Of a stretch of DNA of 64,000 nt, positions 10,301-18,690 are shown in pieces; within the stretch, counting starts at the first letter, position 1; every line of letters starts with the position of its first letter. The notes below the pieces were generated by a model. The model saw only the letters and a program-made list of their open reading frames with translations. It was not told where the DNA came from and ran no database searches. The position numbers were made by a program, and so were the translations under genes. This DNA comes from Planctomycetota bacterium. GTDB taxonomy: Bacteria; Planctomycetota; B15-G4; SIAN01. Location: positions 29,398-93,397 of the forward strand of contig JANQQL010000045.1 of assembly GCA_028289345.1 (NCBI GenBank), given 5' to 3'.

Positions 10301-10879
10301 TTGCGCATCTGGCGAGGGCTGGGAACCGGGGACTACGACGTCCAGATTGGGGAAGCCGGGAGCAACGATGACTTCTTGAGCCCCCCCACTCCCACGACGT
10401 TCTCCTTGGATCGCAAGGGGGCCAATCTCCCGGTCGACGTTCCTCCCAATCAGCTCACCCTGCTGAGGCTTACCCAAAAGCCCAACGTGATTCCCACACC
10501 GAACCCGTACTACGATCTCGCGATTGCATCGAGCGGAGCTCTGATCGACAAACGCGATCGCCTCCACATCACGGTGAGCAATCTCGGCCTCAACGACTAC
10601 CCGATTACCAGCGGAGGCATTGGGATCCCGGCAACCATCGAAGTGAGAGTGAACGGCGCGCTGGTGGAGTCCAAGACCCTGCTGAAGAATCTGCCAGCTC
10701 CGGAGAACAGCCCGTCGGGACTGGATCCCACGATCGAACGGATCGTCTTCTCGGGAGACTTCAGCCAGTACAGCCCCGGCGATCTGGTGACCATCGAGTT
10801 GACCCAGGTGGCAGGGGTGCAAATCACCACGGCCAACGATGTGGCCGAGATTCTGTACGAAGACATTCCTCGACTCTGA
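7337..10879 (+). CDS. Giant secreted protein, paralog of the divergent 7050 gene
   Basis: A 1180-residue protein with a signal peptide (MKIPLSVLTASCLLAGASS, cleavage near ATA-S). The N-terminal module begins RFDMGPTNPGDVAPGF and contains a YGW segment. This resembles the beta-sandwich domain often found before secreted carbohydrate-active enzymes, though that link is inference. Shared landmarks with the divergent gene: GRNLYGRNT (near residue 390), WWVENRL then GGGPGDDVE (near 541), EGYAKLSGDVEHSAELTT (near 590), KPVGFFP (near 729), YFWPFATTTVSYTDR (near 891), LYNFKG and GTGDYDVQIG (near 990), and a C-terminal Ig-like domain. The clustered acidic and His residues on a helical core suggest an active site. 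The 286-bp gap to the paralog must hold both promoters. Confidence 0.8.
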   Translation: MKIPLSVLTASCLLAGASSATASVTLPARFDMGPTNPGDVAPGFIGVRATEAYDSNVGYGWTSGNGVFGVKRTAIPEQIIHNHPSELLIDFVRRFESLKFRVDLTPSQAYHCMVYLGDVDNAKNGMTVKANGTTVARGVWALTAKKKAGFANSYGGYRRISFLANADSNGTLEFEVEIAGTTVPVMGIEIYDATPPPLQFHHAASQIEGRAQISVTSGVTVDGSIQAGITHFNDGEYDDAVADFQQSSDKLARAWGNAFVVGSLTGHEEQVDMGSLDDPFDNGLLGDILDDLSGLDMNDSAVRSLYVEGLDLQRGVLFNRTRAYSTAAFPNPDNLEQSGLAQGPGEDSMVLNLSAAMQLLEQMSDDVLKTGPDVHATESPFYPTAQYLIGRNLYGRNTQVSTGGINADLAMVEYLMEVLVDRLWPVLDPQGGRTLYPDAHEATLLSWTMSTLAIQIDFSNPPNPVPEKLLNAGVVQAWHDAQKPTPPINPVETWWNADVHPSAASGVPSHASWTEGQRELAFQVRNAARWWVENRLRDGELGGGPGDDVEFSLLAPLTGRRESRDNPWVEAPLSRVWDDSLFHEPQVSTAEGYAKLSGDVEHSAELTTLPLGILVPMNFGNPRYYNFMMLTMRNMADFHQAASNSPNAWTTRNLGGVFEPIRHFHSWKIGGTEPPGNLPSQTYDVPLTMKAILPGLSLLDFNQSPTLQGLFEDYAWAWRDAAMRTDNNKPVGFFPGAVFVDANGAPGSLGILNEWWVSDPFGYDLPGGAAKRMMGQIYQLLTEVSRTSSSTNAAQLLEPLKAALLTTPDETAAEGTAGWAASQLSNQIADAAFAAREDLLQLAGITAADIDPWIEDYASDMQAFLFENQSQSGATNKADFEQTFDDGALFLRYFWPFATTTVSYTDRLRLDYDSTRSLFSSATVGALNLSPNFVTTWDNADSGPDALESDRLDIAILTNRYVPTASGQTNGLLEVLLYNFKGTTSTLDLRIWRGLGTGDYDVQIGEAGSNDDFLSPPTPTTFSLDRKGANLPVDVPPNQLTLLRLTQKPNVIPTPNPYYDLAIASSGALIDKRDRLHITVSNLGLNDYPITSGGIGIPATIEVRVNGALVESKTLLKNLPAPENSPSGLDPTIERIVFSGDFSQYSPGDLVTIELTQVAGVQITTANDVAEILYEDIPRL

Positions 10880-10899
10880 ACTCTCGACGAAACGCGAAG

Positions 10900-10928
10900 G
10901 CCCATCCGTCTGCGGGCGGGTGGGCTTT
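10900..10928 (+). terminator. Rho-independent terminator after the giant secreted gene
   Basis: A 9-bp stem (GCCCATCCG with CGGGTGGGC, one G-U pair), an 8-base loop and a TTT run, 21 bases after the stop at 10879. Confidence 0.7.
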
Positions 10929-11090
10929 CCTGGGAGAGTCGCAGGCCGGCAATCGAGGGCCGGAGCTCGGATGGACCAGTTCGACGTGCTGAAGACCCCC
11001 AACGCTTCGACGAAGTCCCGTGACTCCGTTGACCGATGGATTCCTGGGCCGCTCGGTCAGCTCTGCGACGAAAACAACTCAAAAGGAAGA

Positions 11091-11125
11091 GCCCGGCCCG
11101 TTCCTTGACGAGGAACGGACCGGGC
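11091..11125 (-). terminator. Terminator hairpin downstream of the second FG-GAP gene
   Basis: A 14-bp stem with one wobble or mismatch and a 7-base loop. Read on the - strand it is followed by TCTTCCTTTT, 36 bases past the stop codon at 11161. Confidence 0.75.
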
Positions 11126-11160
11126 ATCTTCACGAGGCCCTCGAAAGAAACGAAAGGGAA

Positions 11161-12792
11161 TCAGTAGCCGAGGCTGCGTCGGAACCCGTGACTCTGTGCC
11201 GTGTTCTTGGCGCCAGCGGCCGAGGGGTCCACGAACAGATACTGGAAGTAAAAGTCGAGACCGCAAAGCTCGACAGCGTCCGGCAAGGGCGCACTCAGGC
11301 TCGCTTCGCCGGAAGCATTCAGCGGCGGCAGAATCGACAGCTTGGCAATGTCCACCAGGATCGTGCCCTGGTCGAAGGGGATCTCGGCGTCATCCAGGCC
11401 GATGAGCAGAATCGGCGTGGCTCCCGGCAGACCATTGATCAAATCGATGGCCAATGTGTCTCCGAGATAGGCGGGCTCATCGGCAACGATTCGCGGGATG
11501 CCATTGAGTCCGGGCTTGCCCAGGCCGTACACATCGTCCCAAGCGAGTCGGGGACAAGGGCAGGGGCCCGCCCCTTCGGTGGGAGCGGTGGTGAAAAGGT
11601 AAACCTCGCCGGACTTCTCGCCTTGGGGATCGGCAAAGTTAGCGCCCGCAATGCAGCGTTTGCCTGCCACGGCAACGGACCAGCCCAGCTGATCGTCCGC
11701 GGCACCGCCAGAAGCGGTCATGACATTGGTCGGGTCCCAGTCACCGAACACCGCTGTCGAGCGCAAATAGGAATACATCGCGCCGCCTGTTGCTTGGAAA
11801 GGCGCACCCACCACCGCATTTCGACCCGAGACCTCCACACTGCGGCCGAAACCAGCGGAGCCCTCGGCATCGCAAGCGGTCAACTTCTGATTGAGTTCGT
11901 AGCTCGGCGGGTCGGGGAAGAGGTTGAACCTCTTCTCGAAGAAGTAGACCGATCCCGAGCTGTTTCCATCGTCGTCGTCACCATAAGCCCCGATGACCAG
12001 GAAGCCAGAATCCACGGCCAGGGAGGCCCCGAAGTAGTCATTCGACGCGCCGTCCGGAGCCATGATCTTGTGGCGATAGCTCACCGTCAGCCCATCCAGG
12101 TCGTAGTAGTACGCCGCACCAGACGCCGTTCCGCTGTCATTGTCTTGCCAGTCGCCAATGATGAGGTCGCGGCCGTCCAAGTCGAGGCAGAACCCAAAGC
12201 TCCCGGTGTCGGCCCGGCTGATTCCCACGAACGAACTCCAGAAACCGCCAAGCTTCCGGAACATGATCACTCGCCCTCCGCCGGCAACCCCCGGGCCACC
12301 GACGAATGCGACGTCGCCTTGGACCACCACGTCGGTCCCGTACTGGTCAAACTCGTCGAAAGAGGCGGTGAAAAGCTTGTCCGACAGAGACCAGCTGCCA
12401 TTCTCACGGTCGAAGATGTAAGCAGCGCCGGCAGCGGTGCCTCCTTCGTCATCTTCGGGTGCACCGACGATGATCCGCGTGCCGTCGATGTGCACGCTTT
12501 CCCCGAAGTCTTCGGCCGACGAACCACCGGGCGGAGTCAAGTATCCGTCCTGAACCCAACCACCGCCCGTGAATCGATACACGTACACCGCCTCGTCCCC
12601 AGGAGCGCCAAACACGGCATAGGTATCGGTCATGGACACCGCTTTGCCGACCTGATCGAAGGCCGCGGAGCTCGGAGGAATCCAAGCGGGAAAGTGGCAA
12701 TGCCCGGCTTCGGGACAGTCGGCAGAGGCCTGGGAACCAGCGAAGGCAAGAACGAGTCCGCCCAGAACGGGCAACGGTTGGGGACGCAGCAT
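11161..12792 (-). CDS. Secreted FG-GAP repeat protein
   Basis: A 543-residue protein with a signal peptide ending near SQASA-D, then about seven FG-GAP blades. Typical signatures are EDFGESVHIDGTRIIVGAPE, QYGTDVVVQGDVAFVGGP and AGFGRSVEVSGRNAVVGAP. The D/G-rich turns such as GDDDDGNSSGSVYFF are typical calcium-binding loops. After the propeller comes a beta-rich cap of about 110 residues (LGKPGLNGIPRIVADEPAYL onward) differing in sequence from the caps of the other two FG-GAP proteins here. The start at 12792 has AGAGGAG upstream. It is divergent from the RHS gene and probably works outside the cytoplasm; partner unknown. Confidence 0.87.
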   Translation of the reverse strand: MLRPQPLPVLGGLVLAFAGSQASADCPEAGHCHFPAWIPPSSAAFDQVGKAVSMTDTYAVFGAPGDEAVYVYRFTGGGWVQDGYLTPPGGSSAEDFGESVHIDGTRIIVGAPEDDEGGTAAGAAYIFDRENGSWSLSDKLFTASFDEFDQYGTDVVVQGDVAFVGGPGVAGGGRVIMFRKLGGFWSSFVGISRADTGSFGFCLDLDGRDLIIGDWQDNDSGTASGAAYYYDLDGLTVSYRHKIMAPDGASNDYFGASLAVDSGFLVIGAYGDDDDGNSSGSVYFFEKRFNLFPDPPSYELNQKLTACDAEGSAGFGRSVEVSGRNAVVGAPFQATGGAMYSYLRSTAVFGDWDPTNVMTASGGAADDQLGWSVAVAGKRCIAGANFADPQGEKSGEVYLFTTAPTEGAGPCPCPRLAWDDVYGLGKPGLNGIPRIVADEPAYLGDTLAIDLINGLPGATPILLIGLDDAEIPFDQGTILVDIAKLSILPPLNASGEASLSAPLPDAVELCGLDFYFQYLFVDPSAAGAKNTAQSHGFRRSLGY

Positions 12793-13199
12793 GAGTGACT
12801 CCTCTTAACGGGAAGGAACGGAGCCCCCCTGCGTGCTCGAGATGCCTCAAACGAGGACCCGCACTGGCGCGAAACGACCGGGCTCCGCCCTTCACGCGAC
12901 AGGTCGAGGCGGACACGGACAGGGAAATTGGAAAAACCGCTCTTGCGAAGGATCCCCCCGGCCGAGTGCAGACACCGCACCGACACCCATCGCCCGGAGC
13001 GAAGTTCGGGGTCTCGTCGGGTAGCCGTTGTCAATGGCACCGGGGCGGAGACAGGCGGACAAGTCTCCCGTGCCTCATGACATCACCGCTCCGAAGAAAA
13101 CGAAGACCAGCTCGCAACCACCGTACGTTTCCTAGCTGCCCCTTTGGCTTCTTGGAAACCGCCAAAGGTCCCTTCGTCAGCATTGGAGACCTGGACATC
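12793..13199. other. Intergenic region between divergent FG-GAP and RHS genes
   Basis: 407 bases. The RHS frame stays open upstream to 12795, but the upstream residues are Arg/Pro-rich and lack any signal or domain, and the signal peptide starts only at 13200. The segment presumably carries two divergent promoters. I see no further gene and no convincing hairpin. Confidence 0.5.
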
Positions 13200-16100
13200 A
13201 TGAGATTCCGAAACCACCTTTGGATCTGGTGCTTCCTTGGCAGCGTGAGTCACGCTCAGTTCGTCGACGTCCCTCCTGTTCCCATCACACCCCCCGGTGG
13301 GGCTGGCTCTTCGACCGTCGATCTGAACGTTCTGCCGACGTTGGAGGACCCGAACTACAACCAAAGTCGGCGAGCCACCGAGCCGTTGGGCGATGCCAAC
13401 GAACTCCTCCTTTATTCCGGAGAGTTTCTCCACGAACAAGTCGACTTCGAACTTCCCGGACGGGCCGGCTCGGCGGTGGAGTGGCGAAGGACCTATCGCA
13501 GCCGTCTCGTCCACGACGGTCCTCTTGGCTTTGGCTGGACTCATTCCTACCACGACATTCTCAAGGATGGCACCTTGGCCATTCAAAGAGTCGGCCCCTC
13601 CGGGGAACTGGAGGTCTTCAACCTTTTCTTCGGAGTATTTCGAAGCGGATACCAGGAACTCAGCCGCGAACCGGACGGCTCGTTTCTCTTGCTTTCGCCG
13701 ACGGGTGAGAAGAGGACGTACTCTGTGCCGAACTCCTCTGGGATCTCACGGCTCACTTCCATTCAAGACCGACGTGGATCCACGATCCTCCTGACCTACG
13801 ACTCGCAAGAGCGGCTGTCGACCATCACTGACACGTTTGGTCGCACGACCACCCTGAGCCACTACGCCACCAATCGCATCAAGGACGTCACGGACCCCAG
13901 CGGACGCACCTGGACTTACCGATACAACCACGACGGAACACTCCGATCGGTCACCGTCCCCGACATCAACTTTGGGTCAGGGCCAGCGGGGGACTTTGTG
14001 TTCTATGAATACTTGTCGTTCGCGAGCAACAAGAAGATCCAGCAACTCATCTTTCCCGAAGGAGTTCGATTTCAGAACACCTACCTCCCCGATGGAACTC
14101 TCGAAACCCACCAACGCGGACCAGGCTCGTGGTCGTTCTCCTACCAAACGATCGGATCATCTCGTTTGGCTCATGTCACCGACCGAAACGGCAACATTCG
14201 TCACTACACCTTTGGCGACGGTCTCTTCAATTCCGGCTATCTCTACTCGGTCGTCGAAGACATGAATCGAGGAATCAACCCGAACTCTCCTCCTTCCTAC
14301 ACCACTCAGTTTGACTTCGAACCCGCCCTGAACGGAGCCGGGACTTATTCCACGACGGCTTATCCCGACGGACGAATTCAATACAACTTGTTTGACAAGA
14401 ACAACCCGAGCCGAAGCTCCCGCGGAAACGTTCGTGAACGGCGAACGAACCCGAGCGACGGGTCGACTCCACAGAGAAAGTGGTTCATCTACGAAACGCG
14501 CTTCAATCAAGTCAAGATTTCGGTTTCAGCGGAAGCGTTTCCCACCAACTCCGTGCCCTTGACGGGAGGGAGCTACCCGGAACTGGACATCGATGATCCC
14601 TCCATTTCGCCGTTCGTCACGGAGCACATTTTCGACTACGAAGAGGTTCTTCACGACATCGATTACAACGGCGATGGAACTCTGGGACCAGAGCACGGAA
14701 ACATCGTCAAGACGATCTTCCCGAAGGTCGATGCTCACGCGACCCGAGCGGAGAAACGGTACCTCTACAACTCCGCCGGCCAGCGAATCGAAATGGTCGA
14801 CTCTCGTGGATATCGAACAAGGAACTTCTACTGGCCAGCAACGGATCCGTTTGGCCTCAATACGCAGTCTGTTCCGGTGAGCAGCTCTTCCGTGCCCGGA
14901 GGATTGCTCGCCAAAGTCGTGGTGGACTATTCTGAAGACCCGGCAACCATTGACCCCAACACGGGTGCTCCTCACCGAAACCTAACGACCACGACCCGTT
15001 ACGACTCTCGAGGAAACCTCATCAGCCGAACTGATCCCCGAGGCAATGAAACGACCTACGCATTCAACGGATGGAACAAGCAGGTCCACGAAACGTCCCC
15101 GGCCCCGTTTTACTATGTCACCCAGCAAGTCTACGACAACAACGGCCAAGTCATTGAACGCCTTCACCAGAACATTGACGAGAATGGAGTTTCCAATTCC
15201 GAAAACCCGTGGATTCAAGAGTTCTTCACGTACAACGGCATTGGCAAGCTCACAGAGCTGAAACGCGAACTCGCAGAGGGGGTCTACGAAACGACTCGAT
15301 TCATCCACGACAAGAACGAGAACGTCGTCCTAACAATGTCCCCGGCCGCCACCAGCGGCATCGACACGTCGAATGTCACAAGCTCGGTTTTTGACGAAAG
15401 AGACCTTCTTTATTCACAAACTGAAGGGGGCTTCACGGCCCAGTTCGCCGCGCTTTCCGCGCACGACCACATCGACCTGAACAGCATCGGGGTCACCACG
15501 ACCGCCAATCCATCAACCGCGCACCATACCTATCACTCATCGACCGAGCTCATCCACTACTCCAATCCAGAACAGGAGATTACGGAAACCACTCTCGACG
15601 GACTCGCACGGCCCAAGGAGATCACACATCCCGATGGCGGGAAGACGGTGATTGGCTACGACCTGATGGACCGACAAACCCTCATCCAGGCGTTTGATGC
15701 CAGCGACCGACTGCTTTCCGAGGAGTCAACGACCTACGATCGCCGGGGAAAGAAGCTGAGCACCAAGGCGCCCTATTTCCGTTGGGACAACAACACCATG
15801 GTCCCCATCACCACCGACGGCGATGGAGATGGAGAGATTGAGACAACGATCCTTCGAGATCTCGCGGGCAACGACGTTGGCCAGGTCAACGACCGAGGCC
15901 TCACCACCCAGCGGTTCCTCGATGGCACTGGGCAGGTGTACCGGGAAGTCGACCCATCAGGAAACACGACGACCCAGACGTTCGACGGAAACAACAACGC
16001 CGTGACCACCACACGCGTCGAAATCAAGCCATCTGGGACCAAGACTCTGGTCTACTCCGCGTCCTTCGACGAGCAGAACCGAAAGGTCACGACCACCGCT

Positions 16101-18602
16101 CCCGACGGACAAGTGACGACGCTCAACTACGACAGTTCCGGGCGATTGACAAGCACCGTCGACCCGCTCGGAAACGTCGTGTCGAGTCAGTTCGACGACC
16201 GCCGCAAACTTGTCGAGCAAATGACTGAAATGCGAGACGGTGGCACGGGAAATGGCGCTCTGCTCGACACGATTACCGACCAGTGGCTCCACCATCCCAA
16301 TGGCCATCTATCCCAATTCATCGATGGAGAGAATCGAACGATCACGGTCGAGCACGACTCACAGAATCGGGAGAAATCCTGGAAACAAGGGTCGGCCCCC
16401 GCGACGACGGCGGTCCTCTCCGATGGCGATACCGTCGACACCCTGACCCTGCCGAACGGAACCGTCGTCCAACTCGTGCATGACTCGAATGACCGCCTGC
16501 AATCAGAAACGGTCGTCACCCTTGGAACAGGAGTCGATGGACTCGTGACGTCGGTCCAATACTCCTTCGATGAACTCGAACGACTCGTCTTTGCCGACAA
16601 TGGCGTTTGCCAACTAGACCGTGAATACGACTCCCGTGGCAACCTCATCAAAGAGACGGTCACCGACTCGTCGGGAAGCTACACCACCGAAGCCACCTAC
16701 AATGGCATGCTCGGACTGCAGTCTCTGGCGTACCCCTCAGGCTTGCTGATCTCTCGCAATCCCCACGCAACGAACAACTTCGTGGACGAAATCCAAGTCA
16801 ACGGCTCCACCTACTTTGACCACGAGTATGTGGGACGCCGAATCCTGTCTCGCCTCGCAACTCCTCCAGGCGGCGTCAACGTCAAGTTGCGGCAAATGTT
16901 CGATGCAGCGAACCGCCTATTCCTTCAGATCCACGACCGCCCCAGTGTCCCCGGAATGGACATCGTTTTCGCACACATGAGAAATGGAGTGGGACTCAAG
17001 ACGGCGACGTCTCGCCAGACCCAGAACCTGGGAGACCAGTTCTTCTATGACAGCAGGTATCAACTCCAGAAAGTCAGAGAAGATGTTGCTTCGAGTTCTC
17101 TGTCTGACCCAATGGCCCCGGCCCTCAGCGAACATAGCTACGACTACGACAAGGCAAAGAATCGCACGGAAGTGGACGTGGACGGATCGGTGACCAGTTT
17201 CACTGCAAACGACCGCAATCAGATCGATACCATCAACGGTTCAGCGATTCACTACGACAACAACGGCAACATGATCGACGATGGCACCTTTGAGTATGTC
17301 TACGACTTTCGAAATCGTCTTCGCAAAGTCATGACTGGCTCAACGCTGGTGGTGGAATTTCAGTATGACCCCCTTGGAAGACGCTTCCGAAAGATCACCC
17401 CATCGACCGATGAACGAGAGCTGTGGTTTGGCCAGCAACTTCTCGAGATCCACCGAACCGAGAACAGCTCAACCAGCATTCAGGAACTGATTTGGGGCAA
17501 AGACTTTGAAGATCTCGCACTCCTCCGAGTGGATGGCGTGGACTACTTCCTGTTTCGCGATGACCAGCAGTCCACGACACATGTCGTTGACGCGACGGGA
17601 ACGCTGATCGAGTCTTACGATTATGACCCCTTTGGCTCGCCCACGATCTCCGACTCGAATGGAGTGACCATTCCTCTGTCTCAGGTTCACAACCCCTCCC
17701 TCTACACGGGCCGGCGCTGGGATTCCGAGTGCGACCTCTACTACTACCGAACCCGTTACTACAGCCCCTCGCTCGGGAGGTTCCTCACGACCGACACGAT
17801 CGGGCTGGAGGGCGGGACCAACCTCTACGCTTACACGGAAAACAACCCTGTCAACGGCCGAGACCCATTTGGTACGACCATCTGGAAAGACTTCCTGGAT
17901 CGCGCAGACCCAACCGGCAAACTGACGCGGCGAATGAACGTATTGAAAGGAGAAGCCAAGTCGTGGCCCTTCAGCAACTTTAGCGTGGGCCTCGGCAAGG
18001 GTGGGCCCTCGGTGCGGTCAGGCATCGACATCTTTGGCGACGAGCTCGCGAAGATCACTGAAGAAATCATCAACACCCATTTCCAGCTGATCGACAAAGC
18101 GGCGCAGTTTGTCATCGCCTTCATGAACGAAATCTCTTTCAAGATTGATGGCCTTCTCGGCCAGATCGGTCAACTGATTGAATCAGGCGCAGAACCGGGC
18201 TCATATACTTTCGAGATCGCGGGCGAGGAAGTGAAGTATGAACACCATGCAAATGGCTTGGTCGCCGGAGAAGCAAAGTACGACAACGGAACTTGCGCCC
18301 TTGTCACTGCGAACGGCGGGCTGACAGCGAAGGTGCCCGCGGGAACCGCAGGATGCGACATGGTCACCCGAAATCCACTCACGGGCACCATTACCTACGT
18401 CACAGCCGACAAGTTCGTATTCGTGAGATACAGCGATGGACGAACGGTGATGAAGCTAAAGAACGGAAACACGTTCGTTTACGACAAAAATGGCAAGCTA
18501 ATCAAGCATTGCAAGCCTGGCGAAGAGTGTCGGGCCGCGGACGAAGACTACGATGGACTCCCGTCCGTCGCGGGCCAAGATCCCCCGACCGAAGACGAGT
18601 GA
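13200..18602 (+). CDS. RHS/YD-repeat secreted protein with a variable C-terminal tail
   Basis: A 1800-residue protein with a signal peptide (cleavage near SVSHAQ). A DUF6531-like opening (HEQVDFELPGRAGSAVEWRR) is followed by many YD repeats of the form YDSxGRLxSxxDPxG. The conserved RHS core lies at about 1500-1560 (YTGRRWDSECDLYYYRTRYY, then LGRFLTTDTIGLEGG and NLYAYTENNPVNGRDPFG). RHS proteins build a beta-cage shell around a C-terminal polymorphic tip, often a toxin. The tip here (about 240 residues) has helices then short beta strands (RYSDGRTVMKLKNGNTFVYD). I recognise no toxin family and see no immunity gene downstream. It enters via Sec rather than a VgrG/PAAR adaptor. GGAGA precedes the ATG at 13200. 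Confidence 0.9.
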   Translation: MRFRNHLWIWCFLGSVSHAQFVDVPPVPITPPGGAGSSTVDLNVLPTLEDPNYNQSRRATEPLGDANELLLYSGEFLHEQVDFELPGRAGSAVEWRRTYRSRLVHDGPLGFGWTHSYHDILKDGTLAIQRVGPSGELEVFNLFFGVFRSGYQELSREPDGSFLLLSPTGEKRTYSVPNSSGISRLTSIQDRRGSTILLTYDSQERLSTITDTFGRTTTLSHYATNRIKDVTDPSGRTWTYRYNHDGTLRSVTVPDINFGSGPAGDFVFYEYLSFASNKKIQQLIFPEGVRFQNTYLPDGTLETHQRGPGSWSFSYQTIGSSRLAHVTDRNGNIRHYTFGDGLFNSGYLYSVVEDMNRGINPNSPPSYTTQFDFEPALNGAGTYSTTAYPDGRIQYNLFDKNNPSRSSRGNVRERRTNPSDGSTPQRKWFIYETRFNQVKISVSAEAFPTNSVPLTGGSYPELDIDDPSISPFVTEHIFDYEEVLHDIDYNGDGTLGPEHGNIVKTIFPKVDAHATRAEKRYLYNSAGQRIEMVDSRGYRTRNFYWPATDPFGLNTQSVPVSSSSVPGGLLAKVVVDYSEDPATIDPNTGAPHRNLTTTTRYDSRGNLISRTDPRGNETTYAFNGWNKQVHETSPAPFYYVTQQVYDNNGQVIERLHQNIDENGVSNSENPWIQEFFTYNGIGKLTELKRELAEGVYETTRFIHDKNENVVLTMSPAATSGIDTSNVTSSVFDERDLLYSQTEGGFTAQFAALSAHDHIDLNSIGVTTTANPSTAHHTYHSSTELIHYSNPEQEITETTLDGLARPKEITHPDGGKTVIGYDLMDRQTLIQAFDASDRLLSEESTTYDRRGKKLSTKAPYFRWDNNTMVPITTDGDGDGEIETTILRDLAGNDVGQVNDRGLTTQRFLDGTGQVYREVDPSGNTTTQTFDGNNNAVTTTRVEIKPSGTKTLVYSASFDEQNRKVTTTAPDGQVTTLNYDSSGRLTSTVDPLGNVVSSQFDDRRKLVEQMTEMRDGGTGNGALLDTITDQWLHHPNGHLSQFIDGENRTITVEHDSQNREKSWKQGSAPATTAVLSDGDTVDTLTLPNGTVVQLVHDSNDRLQSETVVTLGTGVDGLVTSVQYSFDELERLVFADNGVCQLDREYDSRGNLIKETVTDSSGSYTTEATYNGMLGLQSLAYPSGLLISRNPHATNNFVDEIQVNGSTYFDHEYVGRRILSRLATPPGGVNVKLRQMFDAANRLFLQIHDRPSVPGMDIVFAHMRNGVGLKTATSRQTQNLGDQFFYDSRYQLQKVREDVASSSLSDPMAPALSEHSYDYDKAKNRTEVDVDGSVTSFTANDRNQIDTINGSAIHYDNNGNMIDDGTFEYVYDFRNRLRKVMTGSTLVVEFQYDPLGRRFRKITPSTDERELWFGQQLLEIHRTENSSTSIQELIWGKDFEDLALLRVDGVDYFLFRDDQQSTTHVVDATGTLIESYDYDPFGSPTISDSNGVTIPLSQVHNPSLYTGRRWDSECDLYYYRTRYYSPSLGRFLTTDTIGLEGGTNLYAYTENNPVNGRDPFGTTIWKDFLDRADPTGKLTRRMNVLKGEAKSWPFSNFSVGLGKGGPSVRSGIDIFGDELAKITEEIINTHFQLIDKAAQFVIAFMNEISFKIDGLLGQIGQLIESGAEPGSYTFEIAGEEVKYEHHANGLVAGEAKYDNGTCALVTANGGLTAKVPAGTAGCDMVTRNPLTGTITYVTADKFVFVRYSDGRTVMKLKNGNTFVYDKNGKLIKHCKPGEECRAADEDYDGLPSVAGQDPPTEDE

Positions 18603-18612
18603 ACACAACCGA

Positions 18613-18642
18613 GCATGGGCCAGCCTTCCGGCTGGCCCATGC
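18613..18642. terminator. Perfect hairpin between convergent RHS and FG-GAP genes
   Basis: A perfect 13-bp stem (GCATGGGCCAGCC and its complement) around a TTCC tetraloop, 10 bases after the RHS stop and 48 bases from the end of the convergent FG-GAP gene. It probably ends transcription in one or both directions. No T-run follows, so it may be an atypical terminator or rely on Rho. Confidence 0.7.
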
Positions 18643-18690
18643 ATCGGCTTGTCCGATCAACAACGCAATGTCCGGAAGAATCCCGAGGCA

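Noticed and set aside
11020..12798. Open + strand frame of 592 codons opposite the second FG-GAP gene.
   Set aside because: Starts inside the terminator region and has no domain; the - strand blade repeats explain the open frame.
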